Below are positions 46,599-56,011 of a stretch of DNA of 64,000 nucleotides, piece after piece. The stretch's first letter is position 1. Each line of letters starts with the position of its first letter. The translations under genes were made by a program, and so were the position numbers. The notes under the pieces were generated by a model. That model saw nothing but the letters and a program-made list of their open reading frames with translations, was not told where the DNA came from and made no database searches. This stretch comes from an uncultured Pseudothermotoga sp. (GTDB lineage: Bacteria > Thermotogota > Thermotogae > Thermotogales > DSM-5069): assembly GCA_937995655.1 (NCBI GenBank), contig CALKJI010000011.1:62001-126000 (forward strand), written 5' to 3'.

Positions 46599-47189
46599 TT
46601 GCATGAAAGTGTCTTGGTCGTTCCAAGCTATGAAGTTGATAGGTTAGTCAAGGGAGAAACTGGTGTGATGGAAGTAGATTTAGAACAGATCAAGAGAGTA
46701 ATTGAAGAAAAGGGAAGGTTCTTGTCCAGAGAGCTTGCAGAGTATGATGAAACTTTCAGGCAAGTGATACCATATGTGGTTATGATGCGTGAACAAAAGA
46801 TACTTCTTTTGCGCAGAACAGAGAAGCAAGGTGAAAAGAGGCTTCACAACAAATACTCAGTTGGTGTCGGTGGCCACATAAGACTCGAAGATGGACTACA
46901 ACCTTGGCAAGCATTTATAAGTGGTATGCATAGGGAAATAAACGAAGAAGTTAAGGTCGAGGTAATGAATCTTCAATATATTGGACTCATAAACGATATG
47001 GCATCAGCAGTGAGTCGTGTTCATGTTGGTCTCCTTTATGTAGCACAGGTGGTCTTTGGTGGGCTGAATGAGCCAGATATGTTTGATTACGCTTGGAAAT
47101 CCTTAGATGAATTTACCGAAATTGAAAAGAATCTAGAGGGGTGGTCATATTTAACGCTGTTGAAACTGAAAGAGCTTATGGGAAAGTAA
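46599..47189 (+). CDS. NUDIX hydrolase family protein
   Basis: A 196-residue protein with a NUDIX box spanning GHIRLEDG... to HREINEEVKV (REINEE gives the metal-binding Glu residues). The preceding region (MEVDLEQIKRVIEEKGRF) is an N-terminal extension of about 60 residues. VYVVMMREQKILLLRR-type entry and HVGLLYVAQV fit the fold. Substrate unknown. TTG 46599 is 7 bases past AAAGGGGG; the track frame extends falsely upstream through tdk. Confidence 0.85.
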   Translation: MHESVLVVPSYEVDRLVKGETGVMEVDLEQIKRVIEEKGRFLSRELAEYDETFRQVIPYVVMMREQKILLLRRTEKQGEKRLHNKYSVGVGGHIRLEDGLQPWQAFISGMHREINEEVKVEVMNLQYIGLINDMASAVSRVHVGLLYVAQVVFGGLNEPDMFDYAWKSLDEFTEIEKNLEGWSYLTLLKLKELMGK

Positions 47190-47968
47190 ATCTATATCTT
47201 GACGTGATCTCAAAGAGGAATGACGGCTACCACAATATAGTCGGGTTATTTCAAACTATCGATCTATGCGATGTGATCGAATTTCGTACAACAGATCGAC
47301 CAGGTCAAGTCATGATACAGTCCAATGTGAGGATCGAAGGAATGAATTTGATTGAGAAGGCTTTCAGAATATGCTCTGAGTACTATAGAATTGACTTTGG
47401 TATGGAGGTCAAGTTATCCAAAAGGATACCAATTGGTTCGGGTTTGGGTGGCGGCAGCTCAGACGCTGCTGCAACTCTTAGATTTCTTTCAAAGATAATC
47501 AACATACCACAAGATACACTCTTTCAAATTGCTGCGAAGGTGGGATCCGATGTACCATTTCTTCTGAGAGGTGGTACCGCCATTGTTGAAGGAAAAGGAG
47601 AAAGCGTAACATTTCTTGAACCCATAAAGGATTACACAGTGAATCTTTTTTGCCCCAAGATCAGCATCTCAACCAAGATGATGTATCAAAGGCTTGGTCA
47701 GGAAAACTATGGCAGGGGGCCTAAGCCAGTTGAAAGATTGTACGAGGCTTATAAGAATATGGATGCGCAGATGATAAGATCTTTTTCTTACAACGTTTTT
47801 CAAGATATCGTCTGTGGTGAATACCCAGAAATAAAAGAAAATCTTGACATAGCTTGGAGAGAAAATCCAATAACGGCACTGATGACAGGTACAGGCTCTT
47901 GCGTCTTCAGTGTACATGACATTGGAGGAAAACACAAATTCATAACCACTCTTTTTGATAACCGATAA
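47141..47968 (+). CDS. ispE: 4-diphosphocytidyl-2-C-methyl-D-erythritol kinase
   Basis: A 275-residue GHMP kinase of the non-mevalonate isoprenoid pathway. AYGKVNLYLDV and RNDGYHNI match the substrate site, PIGSGLGGGSSDAAATL is the ATP-binding motif, and MTGTGSCVF closes the fold. It overlaps the NUDIX gene by 49 bases. The GTG start at 47141 lies almost on the GAGGGG ribosome binding site; an AUA at 47147 would have better spacing, so the exact start is open. It ends overlapping the convergent gene by 29 bases. Confidence 0.93.
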   Translation: MVIFNAVETERAYGKVNLYLDVISKRNDGYHNIVGLFQTIDLCDVIEFRTTDRPGQVMIQSNVRIEGMNLIEKAFRICSEYYRIDFGMEVKLSKRIPIGSGLGGGSSDAAATLRFLSKIINIPQDTLFQIAAKVGSDVPFLLRGGTAIVEGKGESVTFLEPIKDYTVNLFCPKISISTKMMYQRLGQENYGRGPKPVERLYEAYKNMDAQMIRSFSYNVFQDIVCGEYPEIKENLDIAWRENPITALMTGTGSCVFSVHDIGGKHKFITTLFDNR

Positions 47969-49631
47969 CTGCTGCTCCTAAGGCACCGGTTAGAATCGGT
48001 TCTGGTGGAATTGTGATTTGGATGTCAAGGACTTTCTCAAGGGCCTTTTTTACACCTTCGTTCAATGCCACACCACCGGTCAAGACTACTGGCGGTGCAC
48101 CTTTTACCCGCTCGTACATGGCACCTATTCTTTTCGCAATTGCTTTGTGAATTGCGTAGAGTATGTCTTCTCTCTTGTGGCCAGAAGCTCTGAGTGAAAC
48201 TACCTCAGATTCTGCAAAAACAGTACAGACACTGCTGATATCTATTTCCTTGGAATGTTGTAACGACAAACCACCTATTTTTTGTAGTGGTACGTCGAGA
48301 ACATCTGCCATGACTTCGAGAAACCTACCGGTTCCCGCAGCACATTTGTCGTTCATGGCAAACTCAACGACCTTGCCATCTTCGATCTTTATTACCTTGC
48401 TATCTTGCCCTCCTATGTCAATTATTGTCCTGATCTTGGGCATGAGGAAATGAACACCCCTCGCATGGCAAGTGATCTCCGTTATTTGTTCATTTGCAAA
48501 ATCAAGTGCCGCCCTTCCATAACCAGTACAAACAAGGTAGATCCTTTCACGGGGCCTTTTGAATTTCTCAACAACATCGTTATAGAGCTTTTTTGCCGTG
48601 ACTGCCGGATAAGCTCCTGTCTTCACAACGTTCTTATACACGACTCTTTTCTCCGCGTCAATAACAGCGATTTTTGTCGTAGTCGAACCACTGTCGATGC
48701 CAACGAATAGATCAAACATTTTTTCACAACCACTCCCTTTGTTCATTGAGAATTCCATTAATGCTTGGATCCTTGTTTTGATTTGAGCATTCAGCTGAGG
48801 TGTCATGTCATTTTCTATAACAACAAATGGCATCTTGATCTTTCGCAATTCCTGTTCGTCAAAATTGTAAAAGTCACAAAATTTGATCGTGTGAAGAACT
48901 ATCATAGTAGGCTTTGTTATATTGATCAACTCCGATAAATTTCTTTTCGGGGCGAACCTCAGACACGTCAATTTTCTGTTTAGAATCCTGTATGCAATTC
49001 TTCGAAAAATATTGCTATCATCTGAGAGGTTTGAAATCATGGAATAAGCGCCCGAACAGGTTGCATTGATGACACTACCACCACTTTCTTCTATTATCTG
49101 GACTAAATTTTCTTCAATAGGTGCACCCAAGACTAAGACAACTTTGTCTTTCAACTTTGTGGAACCTACCCACTTTTGTTTGGTAATCTTTTCATAGAGA
49201 TCTCTAGCCTCACTTAGATCTTCTGATAAGGCTTTTTCCAGCAGTTGTAATTGCTTCTCGAAAATCTTTTGTGCTTGAGAGAGCTTCTGATCGCTGACTT
49301 CACCAAAAATAGATTTCAAAAATTGCCATAGTGTCTTCAGATCATTGGACAGTTCTGTTACCGCTTCGGGGGTTGAAATAACAGGGATATGTAACGGGAA
49401 AATTTTATTTGTCTGTTTTAGAAAGTCCGCAGTTCTTCTCGCTGAATCACACGAATCAATCCAAATGACTACATCGTCACTGTGAACCGAAAGAACCGAT
49501 CTTCTGCATAGTGAGCAGATATTAGGATTGAGCCTGTCGAATTCACAACCAAGGTTTTCGACTCTTTTAAAGGGTACTCCGAGTGCCACAAAGAACTCGA
49601 AAGGAACCATCGGACAATTGTATACGATCAT
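47940..49631 (-). CDS. HgdB-like domain fused to HgdC-type ASKHA ATPase
   Basis: A 563-residue two-part protein. Residues 1-295 resemble a 2-hydroxyacyl-CoA dehydratase subunit, with cysteines at 29, 39, 42, 61, 192, 223 and 252. From about residue 308 an ASKHA ATPase begins (FVGIDSGSTTTKIAVID), with IIDIGGQDSKVI and the two cluster cysteines of HgdC-type activases in NDKCAAGTGRFLE and SVCTVFAESEV. Such ATPases fire electrons into a low-potential iron-sulfur acceptor on ATP hydrolysis. The partner gene overlaps (ATGA). No acyl-CoA ligase, transferase or crotonase is adjacent, so the substrate is unknown. Confidence 0.87.
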   Translation of the reverse strand: MIVYNCPMVPFEFFVALGVPFKRVENLGCEFDRLNPNICSLCRRSVLSVHSDDVVIWIDSCDSARRTADFLKQTNKIFPLHIPVISTPEAVTELSNDLKTLWQFLKSIFGEVSDQKLSQAQKIFEKQLQLLEKALSEDLSEARDLYEKITKQKWVGSTKLKDKVVLVLGAPIEENLVQIIEESGGSVINATCSGAYSMISNLSDDSNIFRRIAYRILNRKLTCLRFAPKRNLSELINITKPTMIVLHTIKFCDFYNFDEQELRKIKMPFVVIENDMTPQLNAQIKTRIQALMEFSMNKGSGCEKMFDLFVGIDSGSTTTKIAVIDAEKRVVYKNVVKTGAYPAVTAKKLYNDVVEKFKRPRERIYLVCTGYGRAALDFANEQITEITCHARGVHFLMPKIRTIIDIGGQDSKVIKIEDGKVVEFAMNDKCAAGTGRFLEVMADVLDVPLQKIGGLSLQHSKEIDISSVCTVFAESEVVSLRASGHKREDILYAIHKAIAKRIGAMYERVKGAPPVVLTGGVALNEGVKKALEKVLDIQITIPPEPILTGALGAAVIGYQKEWL

Positions 49632-50875
49632 TCTATCATCTCCAGGAATGCCTCTATGCGTGTTCTATACTGAGCAGCAGATTGATTGGTGTGATCAACG
49701 CAGTCACCGTCTAATGACAAGAATGGTATTCCAATTTGTTCAAAGTTTTCCTTCAGTAGAGTAACGGATCCAGAGGACTGCTTGCAACCCCAATGGTTGA
49801 AATGGATTGCTCCCTTAACCTTAAAATCCTTCGCGAGCCTTAACGCGAAATCAGCTCTTCTTGAGAGATCACCTATCTGTGGGTTTTTCAAGAGTTTTTC
49901 TGATAAAGATTCTACAGGCCTTTGTGGATCCGGATTCCAGTAAAGCCAATCCCATTCAAATTCAGTTGTTGCGATCATGAATCTGGAATTTTTTGAGAAA
50001 ATATTGTACAGTTCATTGTCATAATAAGGTACCAAATGAAGCCACAACAACCTTATTCTGTTGTTATTCGTTGCATGTTCTTCCCGTTTCAGCAAAGTCC
50101 TTGCTGCCTTCAGTAATTGATTTGGTCTTAGATGAAAGGCATAGAGAACATTCACATGTTGATAGAGATCCATGAGAATAGGATTTTCACAAAGTTTTGA
50201 ATAGTATTCTCTGATTATATCAAGTGATTGCTTTTCCTCGGTGATAATTCTTTGAAGTGCTGAATAGTTGAATCTTTTCTTGAGCTGATTTTCAAGTGAA
50301 TATATGAGATTCTCAAGCTGTTTGGTCACGTAAGCTCGGTTCTGCTGGTTATCTTCGCGTGGAACATCGATCACATGAATGGGAATGGAATTTATTGAAG
50401 CATAGGTGGTGAAAGTGGGAATATTTCCGTCACACAGGATATTTGTGGTACCAACAAAGAGCGGCTTGGGTAAGATATTGAGTAAGGCTATCCCAATACC
50501 CGTTCTGTGAAAGGTGCACAGATTTCTTGAAATACCAAAACCTTCAGCTTTTGTGATTGCCAGATCTTCCAAAAACATAGAGGCAAACATTCCAGCGAGT
50601 CCCTCGGCGGAGACACAGTTTAAACCAAAAGAAAAGGCGATCTCCACTGGAAAGAACATGTTTACCCAAGCTGTCTTCTTACCATTCACGGCAGTGCAGA
50701 CTGCGTCTAATGCAAAGTAGTCCATCCAAGTGGTGAAGTCATTTCTCGCAAAGGCGACCACTCTTCTTCTTGAGAGCTCCAAATTGAGTCCTACCTTTAG
50801 CAAAATTTCTACAACTCTTGGTTTATGGAAATGTTTTCTTAAGATTTTTCCAAATCCAACACTCTTTTTACTCAT
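49628..50875 (-). CDS. HgdB-like / double-cubane-type iron-sulfur protein
   Basis: A 415-residue protein of the 2-hydroxyglutaryl-CoA dehydratase D-component superfamily. Conserved cysteines lie in NLCTFHRTG (C120), ILCDGN (C148) and FNHWGCKQSSG (about residue 350); the last motif and LSLDGDCVD are typical of HgdB and double-cubane proteins. In that family the cysteines hold a [4Fe-4S] or [8Fe-9S] cluster that the ASKHA partner reduces. ATG 50875 follows GGGGGTATCT; the longer track start is not supported. It is transcribed divergently from glmS. Confidence 0.85.
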   Translation of the reverse strand: MSKKSVGFGKILRKHFHKPRVVEILLKVGLNLELSRRRVVAFARNDFTTWMDYFALDAVCTAVNGKKTAWVNMFFPVEIAFSFGLNCVSAEGLAGMFASMFLEDLAITKAEGFGISRNLCTFHRTGIGIALLNILPKPLFVGTTNILCDGNIPTFTTYASINSIPIHVIDVPREDNQQNRAYVTKQLENLIYSLENQLKKRFNYSALQRIITEEKQSLDIIREYYSKLCENPILMDLYQHVNVLYAFHLRPNQLLKAARTLLKREEHATNNNRIRLLWLHLVPYYDNELYNIFSKNSRFMIATTEFEWDWLYWNPDPQRPVESLSEKLLKNPQIGDLSRRADFALRLAKDFKVKGAIHFNHWGCKQSSGSVTLLKENFEQIGIPFLSLDGDCVDHTNQSAAQYRTRIEAFLEMIE

Positions 50876-50902
50876 AGATACCCCCAAAGTTTGCTAAAAA
50901 AC

Positions 50903-50910
50903 AGTATACT
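50903..50910. promoter_or_regulatory. Overlapping divergent -10 elements (AGTATACT palindrome)
   Basis: AGTATACT gives TATACT on each strand, one facing glmS and one facing the HgdB-like gene. Both -35 regions are poor. The two genes have only 72 bases between their starts, so their promoters must share this segment. Confidence 0.45.
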
Positions 50911-50947
50911 ATATTTTGTGAATGCGATTGTTTATGGAGGGAAAAAT

Positions 50948-52744
50948 GTGTGTGGAGTCTTCGGAATCGTTTATAAGGAACAGAGAGAAGATCTTGGTGA
51001 AATACTGACTGACGCTGCATACAGGCTAGTTTACAGAGGTTATGACTCCGTTGGAGTCTCTGCGGTCACCAAGGACGGAAAAACAGAAATTCGTAAAGAT
51101 GTTGGGATAGTGGATGAGGTGGAGAAGAGATTGAATTTCAAAGAACTGAAAGGATTCAAAGGAATAGCCCAACTCAGATGGGCCACCTTTGGTGTACCAT
51201 CTCAAAAGAATGCGCAGCCCCATTATGATTGCGATAAGGATATGGTAGGAGCCCACAATGGTAACATAGTAAACACCGTCCAACTCAGAAAAATGTTTCT
51301 CGAGGAAGGGCACACGATCAGGAGTGAAAATGATGGTGAAATAGTTGTTCATGCCATCGAGAAATTTTACGATCAGCTTAAAGATATGAACAAGGCAATT
51401 CAAAAAGCTTCTGAACTTTTGAAAGGCGATTTTGCCTGTGTTATCACTCGTGCCGATGATGATAAGATGTACTGCGTCAAACGTGGATCATCGCTCTACC
51501 TTGGAGTCGGAAGAGACTTTGTTTGTACTTCATCTGATCTGCCATCGATCATCCCTTTGACAAGGAGAATAGTTCCATTGAAAGATGGGGAGTATGTTGA
51601 ATTCACCTGGAACAGTTTCAGCATAAGGAGTATTGAAACAGGAGAGCTAATAGAGAGGGAACCACAGATAGTTGATATATCTTCTGAGGCGACCTCAAAA
51701 TCTGGGTATGATCACTACATGTTGAAAGAGATATACGAGCAACCAGAACGAGTCTCCGCTTTACTCGAATTTTTGAAATTTGACATGGATCTGGCCAGAT
51801 ATGTGAATATCTTAGTAAAGGCAAGACATATATTCTTGGTTGGCGCCGGCAGCTCGTACCACGCTGCACTCGTTGGCAGCTATTTCTTCAACAAATTGGC
51901 GAACAGGATTGCAATACCATGTGAAGCCGGAAGATTCATCGAAAATTACGCAAATTCTGTCAAACAAGACGATGTTGTCATACTTGTTTCACAAAGTGGT
52001 GAAACAAAGGATGTGATAAATGTACTCAACAACATTGAAGGAAGAACTACGATTCTATCCATTGTAAATGTTATGGGTTCAACGGTTATGATGAGAAGTC
52101 TTCTGAACATACCTTTGTGTTGTGAAATCGAGATCTCTGTCCCTGCAACCAAGACCTTTATGAATCAACTCGCGACCTTCTACTATCTTGCTGCCAAGAT
52201 GAGTTTCGAAGATCAATTTTTGAAAGATTTAAAGACACTCCCCGATCTTGTGAGGAAAACCTTGCAGATGAGTGAAGCTCAGGTACAAGACATGATCAAT
52301 TCGCAGATAGATTTTGTAAACTCTTACATGCTTGGATATGGTCTCATGCACGGAGTTGCGCTTGAGGGAGCCTTAAAGATAAAGGAAGTTGTGTATAATC
52401 ATTTTGAAGGTCTCTTTTCATCTGAATTCAAGCATGGCCCACTTTCGTCTGTTTGTGAAAATTACCCTGTGTTCTTCATTACACACAGCTCTCAAGCAAA
52501 CATAATCATATCGCATATAAATGAAGTTACCTGTCGAAAGGGACTTGCAATAGTTCTTAGTGACGAGTCTGAGGAAATCTTTTCAAATGCAACAAAGTCA
52601 ATTGAGTATCCAAAGTGTCCTTGGTATCTTTCACCTTTTGCGGCTACGGTACCACTACAACTTTTTGCTTACCATTTATCGGTCAAGAGTGGGAAAAATC
52701 CAGATCTTCCAAGGAATTTGTCGAAGACAGTAACAGTTGATTGA
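50948..52744 (+). CDS. glmS: Glutamine-fructose-6-phosphate aminotransferase (GlmS type)
   Basis: A 598-residue enzyme making glucosamine-6-phosphate for peptidoglycan. Choosing GTG 50948 gives the required CGVFGIV N-terminus, with Cys1 as the glutaminase nucleophile; GGAGGG lies just upstream. RGYDS, HNG and SENDGE (the conserved Asp) are retained, but the common ATHG and NAHPH read ATFG and NAQPH. The sugar isomerase half keeps the Glu, His (FKHGP) and the C-terminal PRNLSKTVTVD Lys. It may be the housekeeping GlmS or a divergent paralog. Confidence 0.9.
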   Translation: MCGVFGIVYKEQREDLGEILTDAAYRLVYRGYDSVGVSAVTKDGKTEIRKDVGIVDEVEKRLNFKELKGFKGIAQLRWATFGVPSQKNAQPHYDCDKDMVGAHNGNIVNTVQLRKMFLEEGHTIRSENDGEIVVHAIEKFYDQLKDMNKAIQKASELLKGDFACVITRADDDKMYCVKRGSSLYLGVGRDFVCTSSDLPSIIPLTRRIVPLKDGEYVEFTWNSFSIRSIETGELIEREPQIVDISSEATSKSGYDHYMLKEIYEQPERVSALLEFLKFDMDLARYVNILVKARHIFLVGAGSSYHAALVGSYFFNKLANRIAIPCEAGRFIENYANSVKQDDVVILVSQSGETKDVINVLNNIEGRTTILSIVNVMGSTVMMRSLLNIPLCCEIEISVPATKTFMNQLATFYYLAAKMSFEDQFLKDLKTLPDLVRKTLQMSEAQVQDMINSQIDFVNSYMLGYGLMHGVALEGALKIKEVVYNHFEGLFSSEFKHGPLSSVCENYPVFFITHSSQANIIISHINEVTCRKGLAIVLSDESEEIFSNATKSIEYPKCPWYLSPFAATVPLQLFAYHLSVKSGKNPDLPRNLSKTVTVD

Positions 52745-52755
52745 GGAGGTGAAGC

Positions 52756-52953
52756 ATGCCAATCTATAGATATTACTGTTTTAAATGTAAAAAGGAATAC
52801 AAGATACTGATGAGCATGAGGGATGAAGATCCCAAGTGTCCTGAGTGTGGAGAAAAGATGGAAAAACAGTTGCCGAGAATCCAGATAAAAAACAGTCGTA
52901 GCTCTTCTTGCTCATCCGGTAGCTGCTCAGGCTGTAGTGGATGTTCATCATAA
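52756..52953 (+). CDS. FmdB-type zinc ribbon protein
   Basis: A 65-residue protein with the FmdB/CxxC_CXXC_SSSS pattern: PIYRYYCFKCKKEY, CPECGEK, and a Ser/Cys-rich tail (SCSSGSCSGCSGCSS). The two CXXC pairs probably bind zinc. FmdB was named for regulation of formamidase, but most members are uncharacterised. GAGGAGGTGAAGC precedes the ATG; it lies 11 bases past glmS and 25 before the Lon-like gene. Confidence 0.9.
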   Translation: MPIYRYYCFKCKKEYKILMSMRDEDPKCPECGEKMEKQLPRIQIKNSRSSSCSSGSCSGCSGCSS

Positions 52954-52978
52954 AGGTTGATTATGAGGAGTGAAAAGA

Positions 52979-55348
52979 ATGAAAGTGAAATATGAAGATC
53001 TCGTCTATAAATGTCCATATTTACCGGATTTTTCCACGAGTGCTGAACTTGAATCAACAGAAAGTTTCATAGGTCAGGAGAGGGCTAAGAAGGCTATTGA
53101 AGGAGCACTGAGAATAAATGAAAAGGGGTTCAATGTTTTTGTTGTAGGTGTGCCGGGGACAGGTAGGAGGAGTTTTATCACATCCTATCTTGAAAAACAA
53201 GCCATGAAAATGGCAACACCTAAAGACTGGGTGTACGTTTACAACTTTTCGAATCCTTCTGAACCAAAGGCAATTTCACTTGATCCTGGAAGAGGTTCAC
53301 AATTCAAAATGGACATGCAAAAACTATCAGAGGAAGTAATCGAATCTATTGAAAAAATATTTGAAAGCGAAGATTATGCGGCAAAAAAGTCTGAACTGGA
53401 AGATGACTACATGAACAAAAAAACTCAGTTGTGGGAGGAACTACAGCAGAAGGCTAAGGAACTTGGTTTCTCGGTGCAACTCACTCCGACAGGAGTTGTG
53501 AGCGTTCCGATCTATGAAGGGAAACCTGTCACCCAAGAGATACTCGATTCCCTACCCGAGGATGTAAAACAAACCTTCAATGAAAATAGCAGAAAACTTA
53601 AACATATCATTGAGGGCACTTTATATAAATCGAGAAAACTTGATAGAGAGTTCAAGGAAAAACTCAAAGAATTAGATAGGTATGCCGCACTCTTTACCAT
53701 TGGCGCACTCTTTGATGAGATGCGAAAGCAGTATGAATCAAACTACGATGTGGTTCAGTACTTGACAGATGTCGAAAATGATATACTGAACAACTTAGCG
53801 GACTTGAGGAGTGAAGAGACGGAGCTGCGACAACTTTACAAAAAAAGATACTCAGTGAACTTGATAGTGGATAATTCACACACGTTAGGTGCGCCTGTAG
53901 TTTATGAGAGGAATCCAACCTACTCCAATCTTGCAGGGAAGGTGGAATATTACAGTAAAGGTGGTGTGTTGTTTACAGACTTCACCTTTATAAAGGCAGG
54001 CGCGCTACACAAAGCAAATGGTGGTTTTCTCATACTCGAGGCTGAAAGCCTGCTCAGAAACCCATATGCATGGGAGTATCTCAAAAGGGCTTTACTTTCC
54101 GAAGAGATCACCATCGAGAATTTGGAAAGTGCTCTTGGGTTTTCAAATGTAGTCTCTCTTAAACCCCAGCCTATACCGTTGAATGTTAAGGTCTTCCTTA
54201 TCTCTTCCCCCAGACTATACTACCTGATGTATACCTACGATGAAGATGTGAGAAAGCTTTTCAGAATAAAGAGTGAATTTGACTGGGAAGTAGAAGCTGA
54301 TGAAGAGAATGTCAAGAAGTATCTTGGTTTTATTTCATCGACGTGTTGCAAATATCAACTATCACATTTAGACAAAAAAGCAATCGAAAAAGTGCTTTGG
54401 TATTCTTCAAGACTTGCCGCAGATAGAGAAAAACTTTCGGTACGATTTGGAGAAATAAGTGGATTGATAAGAGAATCCTGCAGTGTGGCTTCGCAACGGA
54501 ATGAAAAAGTGGTGCGTGAAGAGGATGTGAAAAAGGCTATAGAACAGATGGAGGAAAGAGTAAACCTGATACAGATCAAATATGATTCTCAAATAAAATC
54601 ATACGATTTGATGGTCGAAACAACGGGAAAGAAGATCGGGCAAGTTAACGGTCTGACTGTTTTGGATCTTGCTGACCATACCTTCGGAATCCCTGTGAAA
54701 ATCACAGCCAAAACTCACCTTGGTAAACCAGGTGTTGTCGATATCCATAGAGAATCAGACCTGAGTGGTAAGATTCACAGCAAGGCCGTTTTGACCATAG
54801 AAGGATTCTTTGGCGAGCGTTATGCCCAACAGACTCCACTATCAATAAGTGCTTCGATGAGTTTCGAGCAAGTATACAGCATCGTTGAAGGAGACAGTGC
54901 GTCTGTAGCGGAAGTTGTAGCACTCATAAGTGCAATAGCTAAGATACCAGTCAATCAAGAGATTGCCGTGACTGGTTCCATGAACCAGCATGGAGAAGTA
55001 CAGCCAGTTGGTGGAGTCACCGAGAAGGTCGAGGGTTTCCATAGAGCATGCAAGCTTCGAGGTTTAACGGGAAATCAGGGTGTTATCATACCAAAGACGA
55101 ATCTAAAAAATCTCATACTGAAAGAGGATGTTCTAAACGATATAAAAAACGGATTGTTCCATATCTGGGCAATCGAAAACATTGATGAAGCCATCGAGAT
55201 CTTGACAGGCCAGAAAGCCGGTAAGTTGACCCAAAGCGGCAACTATGAACGTGGATCGGTAAACGATCGAGTTGTCAAAGCTTTAAAGAAAGCTAAAGAA
55301 CTAGCCGGCGGTAAAGATAGTAGTAAAGGGAAAAAAAGAGCAAAGTGA
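52979..55348 (+). CDS. Lon-like ATP-dependent protease (AAA_32/LonC type)
   Basis: A 789-residue protein. The nucleotide loop VVGVPGTGRRSF (about 56-67) has Arg where a Walker Lys is usual, as in the AAA_32 Lon-like group. A long helical insert spans about 110-300, and HKANGGFLILEAESLLRNP is the family Walker B region. The C-terminal Lon proteolytic domain carries the Ser in GDSASVAEV and the Lys in GGVTEKVEGF. A Lys-rich tail follows. It is distinct from canonical LonA. Start ATG 52979 lies 8 bases past GAGGAG. Only 3 bases separate it from convergent tsaB. Confidence 0.9.
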   Translation: MKVKYEDLVYKCPYLPDFSTSAELESTESFIGQERAKKAIEGALRINEKGFNVFVVGVPGTGRRSFITSYLEKQAMKMATPKDWVYVYNFSNPSEPKAISLDPGRGSQFKMDMQKLSEEVIESIEKIFESEDYAAKKSELEDDYMNKKTQLWEELQQKAKELGFSVQLTPTGVVSVPIYEGKPVTQEILDSLPEDVKQTFNENSRKLKHIIEGTLYKSRKLDREFKEKLKELDRYAALFTIGALFDEMRKQYESNYDVVQYLTDVENDILNNLADLRSEETELRQLYKKRYSVNLIVDNSHTLGAPVVYERNPTYSNLAGKVEYYSKGGVLFTDFTFIKAGALHKANGGFLILEAESLLRNPYAWEYLKRALLSEEITIENLESALGFSNVVSLKPQPIPLNVKVFLISSPRLYYLMYTYDEDVRKLFRIKSEFDWEVEADEENVKKYLGFISSTCCKYQLSHLDKKAIEKVLWYSSRLAADREKLSVRFGEISGLIRESCSVASQRNEKVVREEDVKKAIEQMEERVNLIQIKYDSQIKSYDLMVETTGKKIGQVNGLTVLDLADHTFGIPVKITAKTHLGKPGVVDIHRESDLSGKIHSKAVLTIEGFFGERYAQQTPLSISASMSFEQVYSIVEGDSASVAEVVALISAIAKIPVNQEIAVTGSMNQHGEVQPVGGVTEKVEGFHRACKLRGLTGNQGVIIPKTNLKNLILKEDVLNDIKNGLFHIWAIENIDEAIEILTGQKAGKLTQSGNYERGSVNDRVVKALKKAKELAGGKDSSKGKKRAK

Positions 55349-55351
55349 TAT

Positions 55352-56011
55352 TCAATGCTGCTTTTTCTCAAAATTCATCTCGGCTATGGATTTTTGTAGA
55401 TACAATGGTTCCAGTGCCTCTGGCTCGATAATTATCTTTGACTGTGCTTGCATTAAAACTTTTGCAGCCAGGACTTCTCCCTTTATGGTTTCAAGTTCAT
55501 CAGAACAAATAATCCCAAGACCTTCAAAATAATCTTTTGCATCACCTGCGATTATGGGGTCTTTGGAGTTTCTTATATAACCTTTTGCAACTTCAATTTC
55601 TGCCACCATGGGGCTGAATATCTCTTCGCCCTGCCTATAAGATGCAAAATATACAAATCCTTCTCTTGCCTTTTTGACAACAATTATTTCACCTCGGTGG
55701 TAAGAGAAGTTTTTCGCTACGAGTTCTGTTGAAGTAACTGGGATGACCTTTTTTGAAAAAGAACAAGCCATACCCTGAATAAAAGCGATCCCTATTCTCA
55801 AGCCAGTCAAACTCCCTGGTCCTATGCCACAGCCAAAATAGTCTATGTCGTCAATAGGTTTGTTAATGCAATCGAGAAAGCCTTTCACAAGCGGTGCAAT
55901 TTTACTTGCATGCTTTTCTAAACCTTTATAGGTAAAGGTGAAAATATTTTGCTCATCTGCGTAAGAAAGGACTAAGACTTCCGATGAACTATCGAGTGCG
56001 AAGATCTTCAT
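55352..56011 (-). CDS. tsaB: tRNA threonylcarbamoyladenosine biosynthesis protein TsaB
   Basis: A 219-residue inactive ASKHA-fold partner of TsaD in the complex that makes t6A37 on ANN-reading tRNAs. MKIFALDSSSE at the start and GCGIGPGSLTGLRIGIAF, near residue 60, are diagnostic. Length is usual. It overlaps the upstream PHP gene by 4 bases (ATGA), so it is translationally coupled to an unrelated exported protein. tsaD and tsaE are not in the window. Confidence 0.95.
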   Translation of the reverse strand: MKIFALDSSSEVLVLSYADEQNIFTFTYKGLEKHASKIAPLVKGFLDCINKPIDDIDYFGCGIGPGSLTGLRIGIAFIQGMACSFSKKVIPVTSTELVAKNFSYHRGEIIVVKKAREGFVYFASYRQGEEIFSPMVAEIEVAKGYIRNSKDPIIAGDAKDYFEGLGIICSDELETIKGEVLAAKVLMQAQSKIIIEPEALEPLYLQKSIAEMNFEKKQH

